A stretch of DNA of 64,000 nt from CAZAAW01 sp964483325 (GTDB taxonomy: Bacteria; Pseudomonadota; Alphaproteobacteria; Rhizobiales; Kaistiaceae): contig CAZAAW010000012.1 in the NCBI GenBank assembly GCA_964483325.1, forward strand, positions 1 through 64,000. The letters run 5' to 3'. The notes beneath the pieces were generated by a model. It searched no databases. It was not told the DNA's origin and saw only the letters and a program-made list of their open reading frames with translations. A program made the translations under genes and the position numbers. Positions 33,496 through 42,350 of this stretch are shown piece after piece (within the stretch, counting starts at the first letter, position 1; each line of letters opens with the position of its first letter).

Positions 33496-34416
33496 ATGAG
33501 CGATCCGATCGATATCGTCGACATCCATGCCCACCTCTGGCCTAAGGACTGGGGGCCCGGCAAAAGACCGGGGCTCGGCCTCGGGCCGGAGATCGAGCGC
33601 CGCATCCTCGATCCGCAGGCGCTGCTCGCCGATCTCGACGAAGGCGGCGTGGCGCTGGCGGTGCTGAGCACCACCACGGAGGGGCTGTTCGGCGCCGTCG
33701 GAGATGTCGACGGTGCCATCGTCGACCGCACCAATGACTGGCTCGCCGGCCTCGTGGCGGCGCATCCCGGCCGCATCGCCGCGTTCGGCACCGTCGATCC
33801 GTTCTCCGGCGACGAAGGTGCTCGCCAGGCCGAGCGGGCGCTCGGCGAGCTGAACCTCTCGGGGCTGGTGATCGACTCGTCGCGCCAGGGCCTCTTCCTC
33901 GCCGACCCGCGCGTCCGGCCGACGCTGGAAGTGGCGGCGCGCTACAAGGCGCCGATCTTCGTCCACCCGGTGGCGGCGCCCAATGCCGACATCCTCGTCG
34001 CCGGCGCCGGCCGCCTCGGCAATTCGCACGGCCGCGGCCTAATGAACGGCGTCGCCTTCCTCTCGGTGCTGGAGTCGGACATCCTCGACGCCTTTCCGGA
34101 TCTCAATTTCATCTTCGCCACGCTCGGCTTCGGCGCCGTGGTGCAGGCGGCGCGCGGCGGCCGCTACGGCCGCGAGGCGCGCCAGGCCGGCCGCCGTCCC
34201 AACATCTATTTCGACACGATGGGCGACGATCCCGCCATCGTGCGGCTGCTCGTCGATTTCTTCGGCGCAGAGCGCATCGTCGCCGGCACCGACTGGCCGA
34301 TCATGCACAGGCTCACCGGCGAGGGGCTGCGCGAGGCGGCGTCGCAGGACGGTCTCGGCGACGCAGAGCTTCGCCTCATCGCCGGCGGCAATGCCCGCCG
34401 CATCCTCCGCGCCTGA
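33496..34416 (+). CDS. Amidohydrolase family 2 protein
   Basis: Metal-dependent hydrolase or decarboxylase of 306 residues with a TIM-barrel fold. Metal ligands appear as DIHAHLW near the start, a His in APIFVHPVAAP and the Asp of AGTDWPIMH. The family (PF04909) includes ACMSD-type decarboxylases and lactone or ring-opening hydrolases; the exact reaction is unknown. It stands 88 bases after the binding-protein gene and 16 bases before the second flavoprotein gene, so all three probably form one operon. Confidence 0.85.
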   Translation: MSDPIDIVDIHAHLWPKDWGPGKRPGLGLGPEIERRILDPQALLADLDEGGVALAVLSTTTEGLFGAVGDVDGAIVDRTNDWLAGLVAAHPGRIAAFGTVDPFSGDEGARQAERALGELNLSGLVIDSSRQGLFLADPRVRPTLEVAARYKAPIFVHPVAAPNADILVAGAGRLGNSHGRGLMNGVAFLSVLESDILDAFPDLNFIFATLGFGAVVQAARGGRYGREARQAGRRPNIYFDTMGDDPAIVRLLVDFFGAERIVAGTDWPIMHRLTGEGLREAASQDGLGDAELRLIAGGNARRILRA

Positions 34417-34432
34417 CAGGAAGGCCACGCCG

Positions 34433-35683
34433 ATGACAGTCAACGTGCCGCCGCCGATTCCCTATGCCGGTGTCGACGACCGCGAATTCGCCCGCTGGCA
34501 GGCCATCGCCGGCGATGTCTCGGCCGAGCTCCTCGCCACGGCGCCGGAACGCGACCGCGCCAACCAGCCGGCCTTCGCCGAGGTGGAGCTGCTGCGCCGC
34601 TCCGGCCTGCTGCGCTTCGCCGTGCCGGTGGAATTCGGCGGCGCCGGCGGCAGCCTGGCGCAGGCGCTGGTGCTCAACCGCATCGTGGCGCGCGGCGACG
34701 CCTCGATCGCCCAGCTCCTGTCCTTCCACTATTCCAACGGCGTCTGGACCTACATCCTGGCGACCCGCGAGGAATGGCTGAAGGTCGTCCGCGGCGTCGG
34801 CGAGGAAGGCTGGCTGCTCGGCCGCGCCACAAGCCTGCAGGACCCTTTCACCTTCGTCCGCGACGGCAAGGGCTGGCGGGTCAGCGGCCACCGCCGCTTC
34901 ACCACCGGCGCCCGCGACTGCGACTGGCTGACGATCATCCATTACGAGGGCGAGCGGATGATCCTCGCCCAGTTCCCCAACAACCGCGCCGGCATCATCT
35001 ATCACGACGACTGGGACAATCTCGGCCAGCGCCTTTCCGCCAGCGGCAGCGTCACCTTCGACAATGTCCGGGTCGGCGACGACGAGGTCCTGACCGGCCT
35101 CGACAGCTTCGGCGGCGACGCCGAGTACTGGGACGGGCTGCGCGCCACGTTCAGCCAGCTGATGTTCGCGCAGGTCATCCTCGGCACCGCCGAGGGCGCC
35201 CTGACGGCGGCGGCGGAGTATATCCGCCAGAACGGCCGCATCGGCCATGACGGGCGCGGCGGCAGCGCCACCGACGATCCGCACCGGCTGCGGCTGTTCG
35301 GGCATCTGTCGTCACGCATCGCCGCCGGCGTCGCCCTCGCAGACAAGGCCTGCGAGGCGTTCGACCGCGTCCTGGCGCAGCGCGAGGCGCTGTCGATCCC
35401 CGACTGGGAGCAGGCGACGATCCTTGCCTTCCAGGCGAAGTCGGTGGCGACCGAAGCAGCGCTCGACACGACGAGCGACATCTACGAGGCGACCGGCGCG
35501 CGCTCCACCGCGAACCGCTTCGGCCTCGACATCTACTGGCGCAACGTCCGCACCTACACCGTGCACGACTCGCTGCCCTACCGGCAGGTCGCCGTCGGCC
35601 GCTGGGTCCTGGCCGGCAAGCCGCCGGCGCCGCTCCGCTTCGTCGACATCGCGCAGGCAGCCGCCCGCGAGGCGAAGGGATAA
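34433..35683 (+). CDS. Acyl-CoA dehydrogenase-fold flavoprotein, DszC/SfnB-like
   Basis: About 416 residues from the ATG at 34433, behind an aggaagg site. Motifs LLRFAVPVEFGGAGGSLAQ, SGHRRFTTGARDCDWLTII, DDWDNLGQRLSASGSVTFDN and DIYWRNVRTYTVHDSLPYR parallel those of the divergent gene at 30336. The two proteins are paralogues facing away from each other around the binding-protein gene. They are likely flavin-dependent monooxygenases or desulfurisation enzymes needing a separate flavin reductase, none of which is seen here. Confidence 0.86.
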   Translation: MTVNVPPPIPYAGVDDREFARWQAIAGDVSAELLATAPERDRANQPAFAEVELLRRSGLLRFAVPVEFGGAGGSLAQALVLNRIVARGDASIAQLLSFHYSNGVWTYILATREEWLKVVRGVGEEGWLLGRATSLQDPFTFVRDGKGWRVSGHRRFTTGARDCDWLTIIHYEGERMILAQFPNNRAGIIYHDDWDNLGQRLSASGSVTFDNVRVGDDEVLTGLDSFGGDAEYWDGLRATFSQLMFAQVILGTAEGALTAAAEYIRQNGRIGHDGRGGSATDDPHRLRLFGHLSSRIAAGVALADKACEAFDRVLAQREALSIPDWEQATILAFQAKSVATEAALDTTSDIYEATGARSTANRFGLDIYWRNVRTYTVHDSLPYRQVAVGRWVLAGKPPAPLRFVDIAQAAAREAKG

Positions 35684-35735
35684 GGCAGGGGGCAGCCAAC
35701 AATGCCTGCCGCCCATCTCTCGCCGGGGCCGCGCA

Positions 35736-36656
35736 TCACGTCCGCCGGCGGCGGCCCTCCCTTTCAGCCGGCGCCCGCAGCGCATCGACGATGATCTTGA
35801 ACGCCGGAAGATTCTGGCGGCGGCTGGGGTAGTACAGGAAATAGCCGTCGAAGAAGGGCGACCAGTCGTCGAGCGCCTGGACCAGCGAGCCGGCTGCCAC
35901 GTGCCGCTCCACGATGTCTTCCGGGACATAGGCGATCCCGTAGCCCTGCAGCGCTGCGTCGATCTGGGCGTAGGAATTGTTGAAGGTGAGCTGGCCGTTG
36001 ACGCGCACGCGCAGTTCCTGGCCGTCCTTCTCGAATTCCCAGGCATAGAGGCCGCCCGCCGTCTCGTGGCGCATGTTGATGCAGACGTGCCGGACCAGGT
36101 CCTGCGGGTGCCGGGGCACGCCATTGGCGGCGAAATAGGCGGGTGAGGCGACGGCGACGAGGCGCCAGTCCGGGCCGATGCGGACCGCGATCATGTCCTT
36201 TTCGACGCTCTCTCCCAGCCGCACGCCGGCGTCGAAGCCCTCCTCGACGATGTTGCGGAAGCTGCTGTCGAGGGAAAACTCCACGCTGATATCCGGATAG
36301 GCGCCGAGGACCGGCTTCAGCTTCGGCCACACGACGCTTTCCAGCGCGTGGTCGGAAAGGGTCAGGCGGACGGAGCCCGAGGGCTTCTCGCGCAGGGCCG
36401 TCAGCGCCGCGATCTCGTCCTCGATCTCGGCCATGCGGGGCGCGAGGGTGCGCAGCAGACGTTCGCCCGCCGCGGTCATGGCAACATTGCGCGTCGTCCG
36501 CGTCAGGAGACGCAGGCCCATGCGGGCCTCGAGCTGCCCGATGGCATGGCTGAGCGTCGACTGCGCCACGCCGAGCCGCGCCGCCGCCCGGGTGAAGCTG
36601 CGCTCCTCGGCAACGGCCTGAAACCATGTCAGCTGGTTGAAGTCCGTCCTGGCCAT
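35736..36656 (-). CDS. LysR family transcriptional regulator
   Basis: About 306 residues from the ATG at 36656 (MARTDFNQLTWF...). The N-terminal winged helix-turn-helix has FTRAAARLGVAQSTLSHAIGQLE. The effector domain follows with GSVRLTLSDHALESVVWPKL and the typical DAALQGYGIAYVPED. It is divergent from the cyclophilin-like gene at 36884 and most likely controls that gene with the SDR and aldo/keto reductase after it. A LysR-box-like dyad is at 36689-36703. Confidence 0.93.
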   Translation of the reverse strand: MARTDFNQLTWFQAVAEERSFTRAAARLGVAQSTLSHAIGQLEARMGLRLLTRTTRNVAMTAAGERLLRTLAPRMAEIEDEIAALTALREKPSGSVRLTLSDHALESVVWPKLKPVLGAYPDISVEFSLDSSFRNIVEEGFDAGVRLGESVEKDMIAVRIGPDWRLVAVASPAYFAANGVPRHPQDLVRHVCINMRHETAGGLYAWEFEKDGQELRVRVNGQLTFNNSYAQIDAALQGYGIAYVPEDIVERHVAAGSLVQALDDWSPFFDGYFLYYPSRRQNLPAFKIIVDALRAPAEREGRRRRT

Positions 36657-36688
36657 GAGGCTCCTCGAGCTGCTGCCGCGCCAGATTA

Positions 36689-36703
36689 ATCGACCACGTC
36701 GAT
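36689..36703. promoter_or_regulatory. LysR-box-like dyad
   Basis: ATCGAC-CAC-GTCGAT is a perfect six-base inverted repeat with a three-base centre and contains the T-N11-A pattern of LysR-type binding sites. It lies 33 bases upstream of the lysR start, in the divergent region to the cyclophilin-like gene, the usual place for an autoregulatory site. Confidence 0.5.
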
Positions 36704-36883
36704 AAGCCCATTCCAATTTACCAGGCTAATCGCATGGCGACTGCGCGCCTACCTTCAGGCCTGAAAATGACGCGCAGGGAAAAGCCTGGCCGGGCTGGCG
36801 CCCGCGCTGATCGGCAACGCGGCGACTGCTGAAGCCGGCATAGCCGCTGATCGGCCCCGCCCCCAGCTCGAGCGAGATCCGCA

Positions 36884-37354
36884 ATGACGAACGCTTCCAC
36901 CCTCATTTCACGTCGCGCGCTGCTGGCAGGGGCAGCCGCCGGCCTTGCCGTTCATTCAATCGCCCGCGCGGAGGCCGATGCGGCCTCGGATCGGAAGGGA
37001 ACCGCCATGCGCCTCAGATTTGCCTTCGCCGACCAGGACTTCACCGCGACGCTGGAGGACAACCCCACGGCGCGCGATCTCATCTCCATGCTGCCGCTCG
37101 ACCTGACGATCAGCGACTATTCGACCAACGAGAAGATCGCCTATCTGCCGCGCAAGCTGACCGAGGACGGCAGCGGCCGCTTCGGCGACGAGGCGGTCGG
37201 CGACCTTTGTTACTACGCCCCCTGGGGCAACCTGGCGATGTTTTACGGGCCGTATCGCTGGTCGCGCGGCCTGATCCGGCTTGGCCGGCTCGACAACGGT
37301 CCGGCGCCGCTTTCGCGGCGCGGCGAATATCCGCTGCGCGTCGAAGCGCTCTGA
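36884..37354 (+). CDS. Exported cyclophilin-like fold protein
   Basis: 156 residues. The N-terminus has a twin-arginine-like signal (ISRRALLAGAAAGLAVHS). The mature part, RLRFAFADQDFTATLEDNPTA followed by LPLDLTISDY, KIAYLPRKL and DLCYYAPWGNLAMFYGP, matches the Cyclophilin_like domain family (PF18050) of small beta-barrel proteins. Enzymatic activity is not shown for these. In many proteobacteria members sit beside LysR regulators and oxidoreductases, as here. Confidence 0.8.
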   Translation: MTNASTLISRRALLAGAAAGLAVHSIARAEADAASDRKGTAMRLRFAFADQDFTATLEDNPTARDLISMLPLDLTISDYSTNEKIAYLPRKLTEDGSGRFGDEAVGDLCYYAPWGNLAMFYGPYRWSRGLIRLGRLDNGPAPLSRRGEYPLRVEAL

Positions 37355-37460
37355 TCCAAGTCTATCGCTCTGGTCAACTCCAGCAGGTCAGGAGGCCTGT
37401 CAGCGCCGCCAAATATGGCGTCTGACCGCCAATTAAATCGACAATTTCCAGGGAACTTCC

Positions 37461-38204
37461 ATGATCAAGGACAAGGTCACAATCATCACCGGCGCATCGT
37501 CGGGCATCGGCGAGGCGACCGCGAAGTTGCTGGCGAGCAAGGGTGCCAAGGTCGTTCTCGGCGCACGGCGCACTGACAAGCTGAAGCGGATCGCCGACCA
37601 GATCGCCGAGAGCGGCGGCAAGGCCGTCTACCAGGACCTGGACGTCACCAGGCAGGCCGACAACGATGCCATCGTCAGACTGGCTAAGGATACGTTCGGG
37701 CGCATCGACGTCATCTTCCTGAATGCGGGCCTCATGCCGAATTCCCCGCTATCGGCGCTGAAGACCGATGACTGGCACCAGATGGTCGACGTGAACGTCA
37801 AAGGTGTCCTCAACGGCATCGCGGCCGTGCTGCCCACGTTCACGGCGCAGAAGTCCGGACACGTGATCACCACCTCGTCAGTTGCCGGGCTCAAGGCTTA
37901 TCCGGGTGGGGCGGTCTACGGCGGCACAAAATGGTTTGTCCGCGACTTCATGGAGGTCCTGCGCATGGAGTCCGCCATGGAAGGGACGAACATCCGCACG
38001 GCGACGATCTACCCGGCGGCGATCAACACGGAGCTGCTGGACACCATCAGCGACAAGGGCACGGCCGAATCCATGCAAGGCATCTATGCCAAATACGGCA
38101 TCTCGCCGGACCGGATCGCTGAAGTGGTCGCCTTTGCCATCGATGCACCGGCAGATACCACGATCAACGAGTTCACAGTGGGGCCTGCAAACCAGCCCTG
38201 GTGA
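37461..38204 (+). CDS. Short-chain dehydrogenase/reductase (SDR) family oxidoreductase
   Basis: Classical SDR of 247 residues. The NAD(P) motif is TGASSGIG near the N-terminus, with the structural NAG (FLNAGLMPN). The catalytic Ser is in ITTSSVAGLKAYPGG and the Tyr-x-x-x-Lys is YGGTK. The basic ARR after the second strand suggests NADP preference. It lies about 105 bases after the cyclophilin-like gene and before the aldo/keto reductase, and probably belongs to the same LysR-controlled unit. The substrate is unknown. Confidence 0.92.
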   Translation: MIKDKVTIITGASSGIGEATAKLLASKGAKVVLGARRTDKLKRIADQIAESGGKAVYQDLDVTRQADNDAIVRLAKDTFGRIDVIFLNAGLMPNSPLSALKTDDWHQMVDVNVKGVLNGIAAVLPTFTAQKSGHVITTSSVAGLKAYPGGAVYGGTKWFVRDFMEVLRMESAMEGTNIRTATIYPAAINTELLDTISDKGTAESMQGIYAKYGISPDRIAEVVAFAIDAPADTTINEFTVGPANQPW

Positions 38205-38310
38205 TCTGCCGCATCGTCGCGATCTTTCATCGGCCGTGGCGAACGCGCGCAGTCAAGGCGCTGTTGCGGCGTGTGAGCCAAACGCGCGGCTAGAACTTAG
38301 GAGAAATCCA

Positions 38311-39297
38311 GTGGACTACGCACATCTGGGCCGAACCGGCCTCAGGGTCAGCCGCATCGCGCTCGGCACGATGAATTTCGGCGAACTGACGGACGAGGCG
38401 GGAAGCTTCGCCATCATGGACGAGGCCATCGAGGCGGGGATCAATTTCTTCGACACCGCCGACGTCTATGGCGGCCCGCAATCGCCGGACATGGCGAAGG
38501 GATTCGGCACCTCCGAGGAAATCATCGGCCGCTGGCTGGCGCAGGGCGGGCGGCGCGACAGGGTCGTGCTGGCGACCAAGGTCTATCAGCCGATGGGGAC
38601 GGGTCCGAACGACAAGTACCTGTCAGCCTACCATATCCGGCGTGCCTGCGAGGCCAGTCTGAAGCGGCTGAACACCGACCACATCGACCTCTACCAGATG
38701 CATCACATCGACCGGGCAACGCCCTGGGAGGAAATCTGGCAGGCGATGGAGCAGCTGATCCGTGAAGGCAAGATCACCTATGTCGGCTCCAGCAATTTCG
38801 CCGGCTGGGACATCGCCACCGCGCAACTGACGGCTGCTGCGCGCAATCTTCTGGGGCTCGCCTCCGAACAGAGCCTTTACAATCTCACGCAGCGTACGAT
38901 CGAGCTGGAAGTCATCCCGGCGCTGCGTCACTTCGGCATCGGCCTCATTCCGTGGAGCCCTATAGGCATGGGCCTGCTCGGCGGCGTGCTGCGCAAGGTG
39001 GCAGGGGGGCGCCGTGCGACGCCGCAACTGCAGCAGCAGATCGACAGGTTCCGGCCGCAGCTGGAAGCCTACGAAGCGCTGTGCGACGCATTGGGTGAGG
39101 CGCCGCCTGACGTGGCGCTCGCCTGGCTTCTCCACAACCCGGTTGTGACGGCCGTCATCAGCGGCCCCCGGACGGTCGAGCAGCTTCGCCAGAACCTGAA
39201 GGCACCCTCGCTCACGCTCCCGCCCGAGACACTGGCGAAGCTTGACGAGATCTGGCCGGGTCCGGGCGGAGAGGCGCCCATGGCATACGCCTGGTAG
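38311..39297 (+). CDS. Aldo/keto reductase
   Basis: About 328 residues from a GTG at 38311 preceded by aggag. TIM-barrel AKR motifs are present: LGRTGLRVSRIALGTMNFG, the catalytic Asp/Tyr in FFDTADVYG, the Lys in VLATKVYQ, the His in YQMHHIDRATP and the NADPH-binding stretch near AVISGPRTVEQL. It is of the YajO/Tas-like group that reduces aldehydes and ketones. It is the last gene before a bidirectional hairpin and the convergent export gene. Confidence 0.92.
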   Translation: MDYAHLGRTGLRVSRIALGTMNFGELTDEAGSFAIMDEAIEAGINFFDTADVYGGPQSPDMAKGFGTSEEIIGRWLAQGGRRDRVVLATKVYQPMGTGPNDKYLSAYHIRRACEASLKRLNTDHIDLYQMHHIDRATPWEEIWQAMEQLIREGKITYVGSSNFAGWDIATAQLTAAARNLLGLASEQSLYNLTQRTIELEVIPALRHFGIGLIPWSPIGMGLLGGVLRKVAGGRRATPQLQQQIDRFRPQLEAYEALCDALGEAPPDVALAWLLHNPVVTAVISGPRTVEQLRQNLKAPSLTLPPETLAKLDEIWPGPGGEAPMAYAW

Positions 39298-39310
39298 CGA
39301 AAGCACGCGT

Positions 39311-39330
39311 TGACGGCTCGGCTGCCGTCA
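39311..39330. terminator. Short hairpin between two convergent genes
   Basis: TGACGGC (39311-39317) pairs with GCCGTCA (39324-39330) around a six-base loop. It sits in the 30-base gap between the aldo/keto reductase (plus) and the polysaccharide export gene (minus), overlapping the latter's stop. No T-run follows, so efficiency is uncertain. Confidence 0.4.
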
Positions 39331-39996
39331 GCGGCGCCGGAACGGCACTGTGATCGTGTCGCCGGGGCGGACGGGGTCGGCGGGCCGGAGCGACAGGGTC
39401 GTCAGGTCGCCGGCGGCCGGGCGGGCAACCCTGACGATGGCGGGCATCGTGTCGCCGGCCGGGCCGCCGGCGAGGGCGACCGCCTGGATGACGGTGAGGC
39501 CGGGGAGATAGGGGTAGGGGCCGGGCGCCACCACGGCGCCGGTGATGAAGACGGGGCGGTAGCGGCTGATCTCGACCGAGACGTCCGGGTCGCGGATGAA
39601 GCCGCTACGCAGCCGCGCCGCCACCGCTGACGCAAGGTCGGCCGGCGTCCTGCCGCGCGCCTCCAGCGTGCCGATCAGCGGCATGGTGATCGTGCCGGCG
39701 TCGTCGATGCCGTAGGTGGTGGAGAGGTCGGCCTGGCCGAAGACGAGGATGCGCACCTCGTCGCCGGCGCCCAGCTTATAGGGCCCGGGGTCGCGCGGCG
39801 GTGCCGGCCGCGGCGGCGGCACTGCGCGTGGCGGCGGCGCCTGGCGCGGTGGCGGGGCCTGGCGCAAGGTCGCAGTGCGCATGACCGGCGCGGCTTCCAG
39901 CCTGGTCGCTGCTTCCGGCGCCGGCCGCGACGCCGCGCTGGCGCCGAGCGGCGCCATGATGGCCAACGCCGTCAGGGTGTTGCGAAGCAGCGTCAT
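39328..39996 (-). CDS. Polysaccharide export protein (Wza/OtsA-like, SLBB domain)
   Basis: About 222 residues from the ATG at 39996, which gives a clean signal peptide (LTALAIMAPLGASAAS). A proline-rich linker (PPPRQAPPPRAVPPP) leads into the Poly_export domain YKLGAGDEVRILVFGQADLS, TITMPLIGTLEARGRTPADL and the SLBB domain VFITGAVVAPGPYPYLPGLT. It is shorter than E. coli Wza and lacks a lipobox Cys. It is divergent from the Wzc/GumC-like gene, forming a minimal exopolysaccharide export pair. An ATG at 40107 is a less likely start. Confidence 0.87.
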   Translation of the reverse strand: MTLLRNTLTALAIMAPLGASAASRPAPEAATRLEAAPVMRTATLRQAPPPRQAPPPRAVPPPRPAPPRDPGPYKLGAGDEVRILVFGQADLSTTYGIDDAGTITMPLIGTLEARGRTPADLASAVAARLRSGFIRDPDVSVEISRYRPVFITGAVVAPGPYPYLPGLTVIQAVALAGGPAGDTMPAIVRVARPAAGDLTTLSLRPADPVRPGDTITVPFRRR

Positions 39997-40139
39997 GCCG
40001 GACCGGGCGAGGGGGTACAGGTCCGGTGCACCCTGGGCCGCTATGGTTAACGCGGCGTAAAGGGTCTGCGGCGCAGGATGGCGTGTCCGCGAGGTGGAGA
40101 CGTCCATGCCGTTCCGCCCTGCGATTCGCTGACGGCTGC

Positions 40140-42254
40140 ATGTCCGGCCCCGCGCCGGGCGATGCAGGCGCATCGCCGCTGTCGCTTCGGGATCGCCGAA
40201 TGAGTTCGCCGCTGCAGCCCGACGAGGGTGTCGTGGAAGGCCCGCCGGTCCGCCGCACGCTGCTGCGCGCCGTGCCGGTCGTTGCCGCGATGGCTCTCAT
40301 CGCCGCCGGCGCCGCCTTCCTGCTGCTCTACCAGGCCGAGCCGCGCTACAGCGCCGAGGCGCGCCTCCTGCTCGAGCCGGCCCCTGCCGGCGCCGGGCCG
40401 GAGGCGGGACTGCTGCTCGATCGCGACGGCATCGGCAGCCAGGTGCAGCTGATCCGCTCGCCCGATGTGGCGCAGGCGGTCATCGACGCGCTGCGGCTGG
40501 GCGAGACGGGCGCCCTTCGCCCGGCGGGCTCGTGGCTGGACAATGCCCTGGCCGCGCTCGGCCTGTCCGGCCGGCCGGCGTTGCCGGCGCGGCAGGCGAT
40601 CCTGGAGACCTTTCTCGGCAATCTTTCCGTGCGCGCCGTCAACGGCAGCCGCGCCGTCGCCATCGCCTTCCGCAGCGCCGATCCGGACCAGGCCGCCGAT
40701 GTCGCCAATGCCGTGGCGGCGCAATATATCGCCCTGCTCCAGTCGGCCCGCAAGGAGGCACCGGCCGACGCGACGCAATGGCTGCAGGCCGAGATCGCCG
40801 CCCTCGGCACGCGGCTGCGCGAGGCCGAGGAGAAGGCGGAAGCCTTCCGCGCCGCCAATCGCGGCCTGCTCGGCGCCGGCGAGGCGATGCCGGCGGCGCT
40901 GGCGAGCCAGCTCACCGCCCTCAATGCCGAACGCCTGCGTCTCGAGGCCGATCATGCCGAGGCCGCGGCGCGGTCGGCGCAGCTGCGCGAGGCGCTGGCC
41001 GGCGGCACGGCACCGGAGCTTTCCGACGCGCCGCTGATCGAGACGCTGCGGGCCCACCAGCTCACCCTGCAGGCGGAGATCGGCAAGCTCTCCGCGACCC
41101 TCCTGCCGGAGCATCCGCGCCTCAGGGAATTGCAGGCGCAGGCGGCGGAGCTCGACCGGCAGCTGCGCGCCGAAACGGCCCGGCTCGCCAGCGCGGCGGA
41201 GGCCGAGGTGCAGCGCCTGGAGGCGCGGCAGGCTGAGGTGAAGCAGCAGCTTGCCGCGCTGGAAGAGCGCGCCGCCGCGAGCGAGGGCGCCATCCTGCAG
41301 CTGCAGGCGCTGGAGCGCGAGGCGGCAGCGCAGCGGGATGCGCTGCAGCTTTATCTGCAGCGCTACCGCGAACCGGCGCCGCGCGCCGGGCTGCCGGCGC
41401 CGGTCGAGGCGCGGGTGATCATGCGAGCACGGCCGCCGGCCAGCGCCTATTTCCCGCGCACCGGGCCGGTGACCGCCGCGGTCTTCCTCGCCGTGCTGCT
41501 GCTCGGCCTCGCGGTGGCGCGGTTGCGGCGCGGCCGCGCGCCAACGCCGGCGGCTGTCGCTCCGCCACTGCCGCTCGTCCCCGATGCGGTGCCGGTGGAC
41601 GGGCGGCTGCGCTGGCCCGAACAGGCGGACGTGCGGCGGATGATGCCGCATGACCAGCCGGCCTCGGCGCTGGCCGATCAGGTCGAGCGCTCACTCGCCG
41701 CCATCGCGGTGCAGATCGGCGCCAGCGGCGCGCGCCGCATCCTGACGATCATGGCGGAAGAGAATGACCGCGGCGCGCGTCCGCCGGCGGCCCTGGCGCT
41801 CGCCCGCACGCTGGCGCGCGGCGGCGAGAGGGTCGTCGCGGTCGACCTGCACCGGCCGCCGGCAGGGACGGCCGAGATGGCGGGCTTCCCCGGCTTCAGC
41901 GACCTCTTTGCCGGCGACGCCTCTTTCTCGCAGGTGATCTTCCGCGACCGGCGCTCGCCGGCCCATATCATTCCCGCCGGACGGCAGCCTCTGCAGGCGG
42001 CGCTGGCGGGAAGCCGCCTGGCGACGCTGCTCGACGCGCTCGACCACACCTACGACCATGCCGTCTACGACATCGACAATGCCGCCCTGCCGGCGCTCGG
42101 CGCCGTCGCCGATGCGGTCGTGCTGGTCACCGGCGCCGGTCCTGCCGACCCGCGCACCGTCCGTGCCTATGAGGCGATCAAGGCGGTATCGCCGGCCGAG
42201 GTGATGATTCTCCTCGCCGAGGGTGCCGGGACGGCGGACGCCGACGCGGCCTGA
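40140..42254 (+). CDS. GumC/Wzc-like exopolysaccharide chain-length protein with degenerate kinase domain
   Basis: About 704 residues. A Wzz-type N-terminus has a first membrane helix (VAAMALIAAGAAFLLLY), then a long periplasmic alpha-helical coiled-coil region rich in Ala, Glu, Arg and Leu (about 200-420), and a second helix (VTAAVFLAVLLLGLAVARL). The C-terminal cytoplasmic part aligns with BY-tyrosine kinases, but the Walker A is lost: EENDRGARPPAAL stands where GEGKST is expected. Walker A' is reduced to VVAVDLHRPP and no tyrosine-rich tail is seen. It is probably a structural co-polymerase without kinase activity. An ATG at 40200 is an alternative start. Confidence 0.82.
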   Translation: MSGPAPGDAGASPLSLRDRRMSSPLQPDEGVVEGPPVRRTLLRAVPVVAAMALIAAGAAFLLLYQAEPRYSAEARLLLEPAPAGAGPEAGLLLDRDGIGSQVQLIRSPDVAQAVIDALRLGETGALRPAGSWLDNALAALGLSGRPALPARQAILETFLGNLSVRAVNGSRAVAIAFRSADPDQAADVANAVAAQYIALLQSARKEAPADATQWLQAEIAALGTRLREAEEKAEAFRAANRGLLGAGEAMPAALASQLTALNAERLRLEADHAEAAARSAQLREALAGGTAPELSDAPLIETLRAHQLTLQAEIGKLSATLLPEHPRLRELQAQAAELDRQLRAETARLASAAEAEVQRLEARQAEVKQQLAALEERAAASEGAILQLQALEREAAAQRDALQLYLQRYREPAPRAGLPAPVEARVIMRARPPASAYFPRTGPVTAAVFLAVLLLGLAVARLRRGRAPTPAAVAPPLPLVPDAVPVDGRLRWPEQADVRRMMPHDQPASALADQVERSLAAIAVQIGASGARRILTIMAEENDRGARPPAALALARTLARGGERVVAVDLHRPPAGTAEMAGFPGFSDLFAGDASFSQVIFRDRRSPAHIIPAGRQPLQAALAGSRLATLLDALDHTYDHAVYDIDNAALPALGAVADAVVLVTGAGPADPRTVRAYEAIKAVSPAEVMILLAEGAGTADADAA

Positions 42255-42350
42255 ACCCGGCTCTCGCCGCGGCAGGTTGCCGAGAGCGGCGGCTGCCGCC
42301 TATCAAGGACGGCCGCAAACGCCTTGGCGGCGCGATCGCAGGAGATGGCC

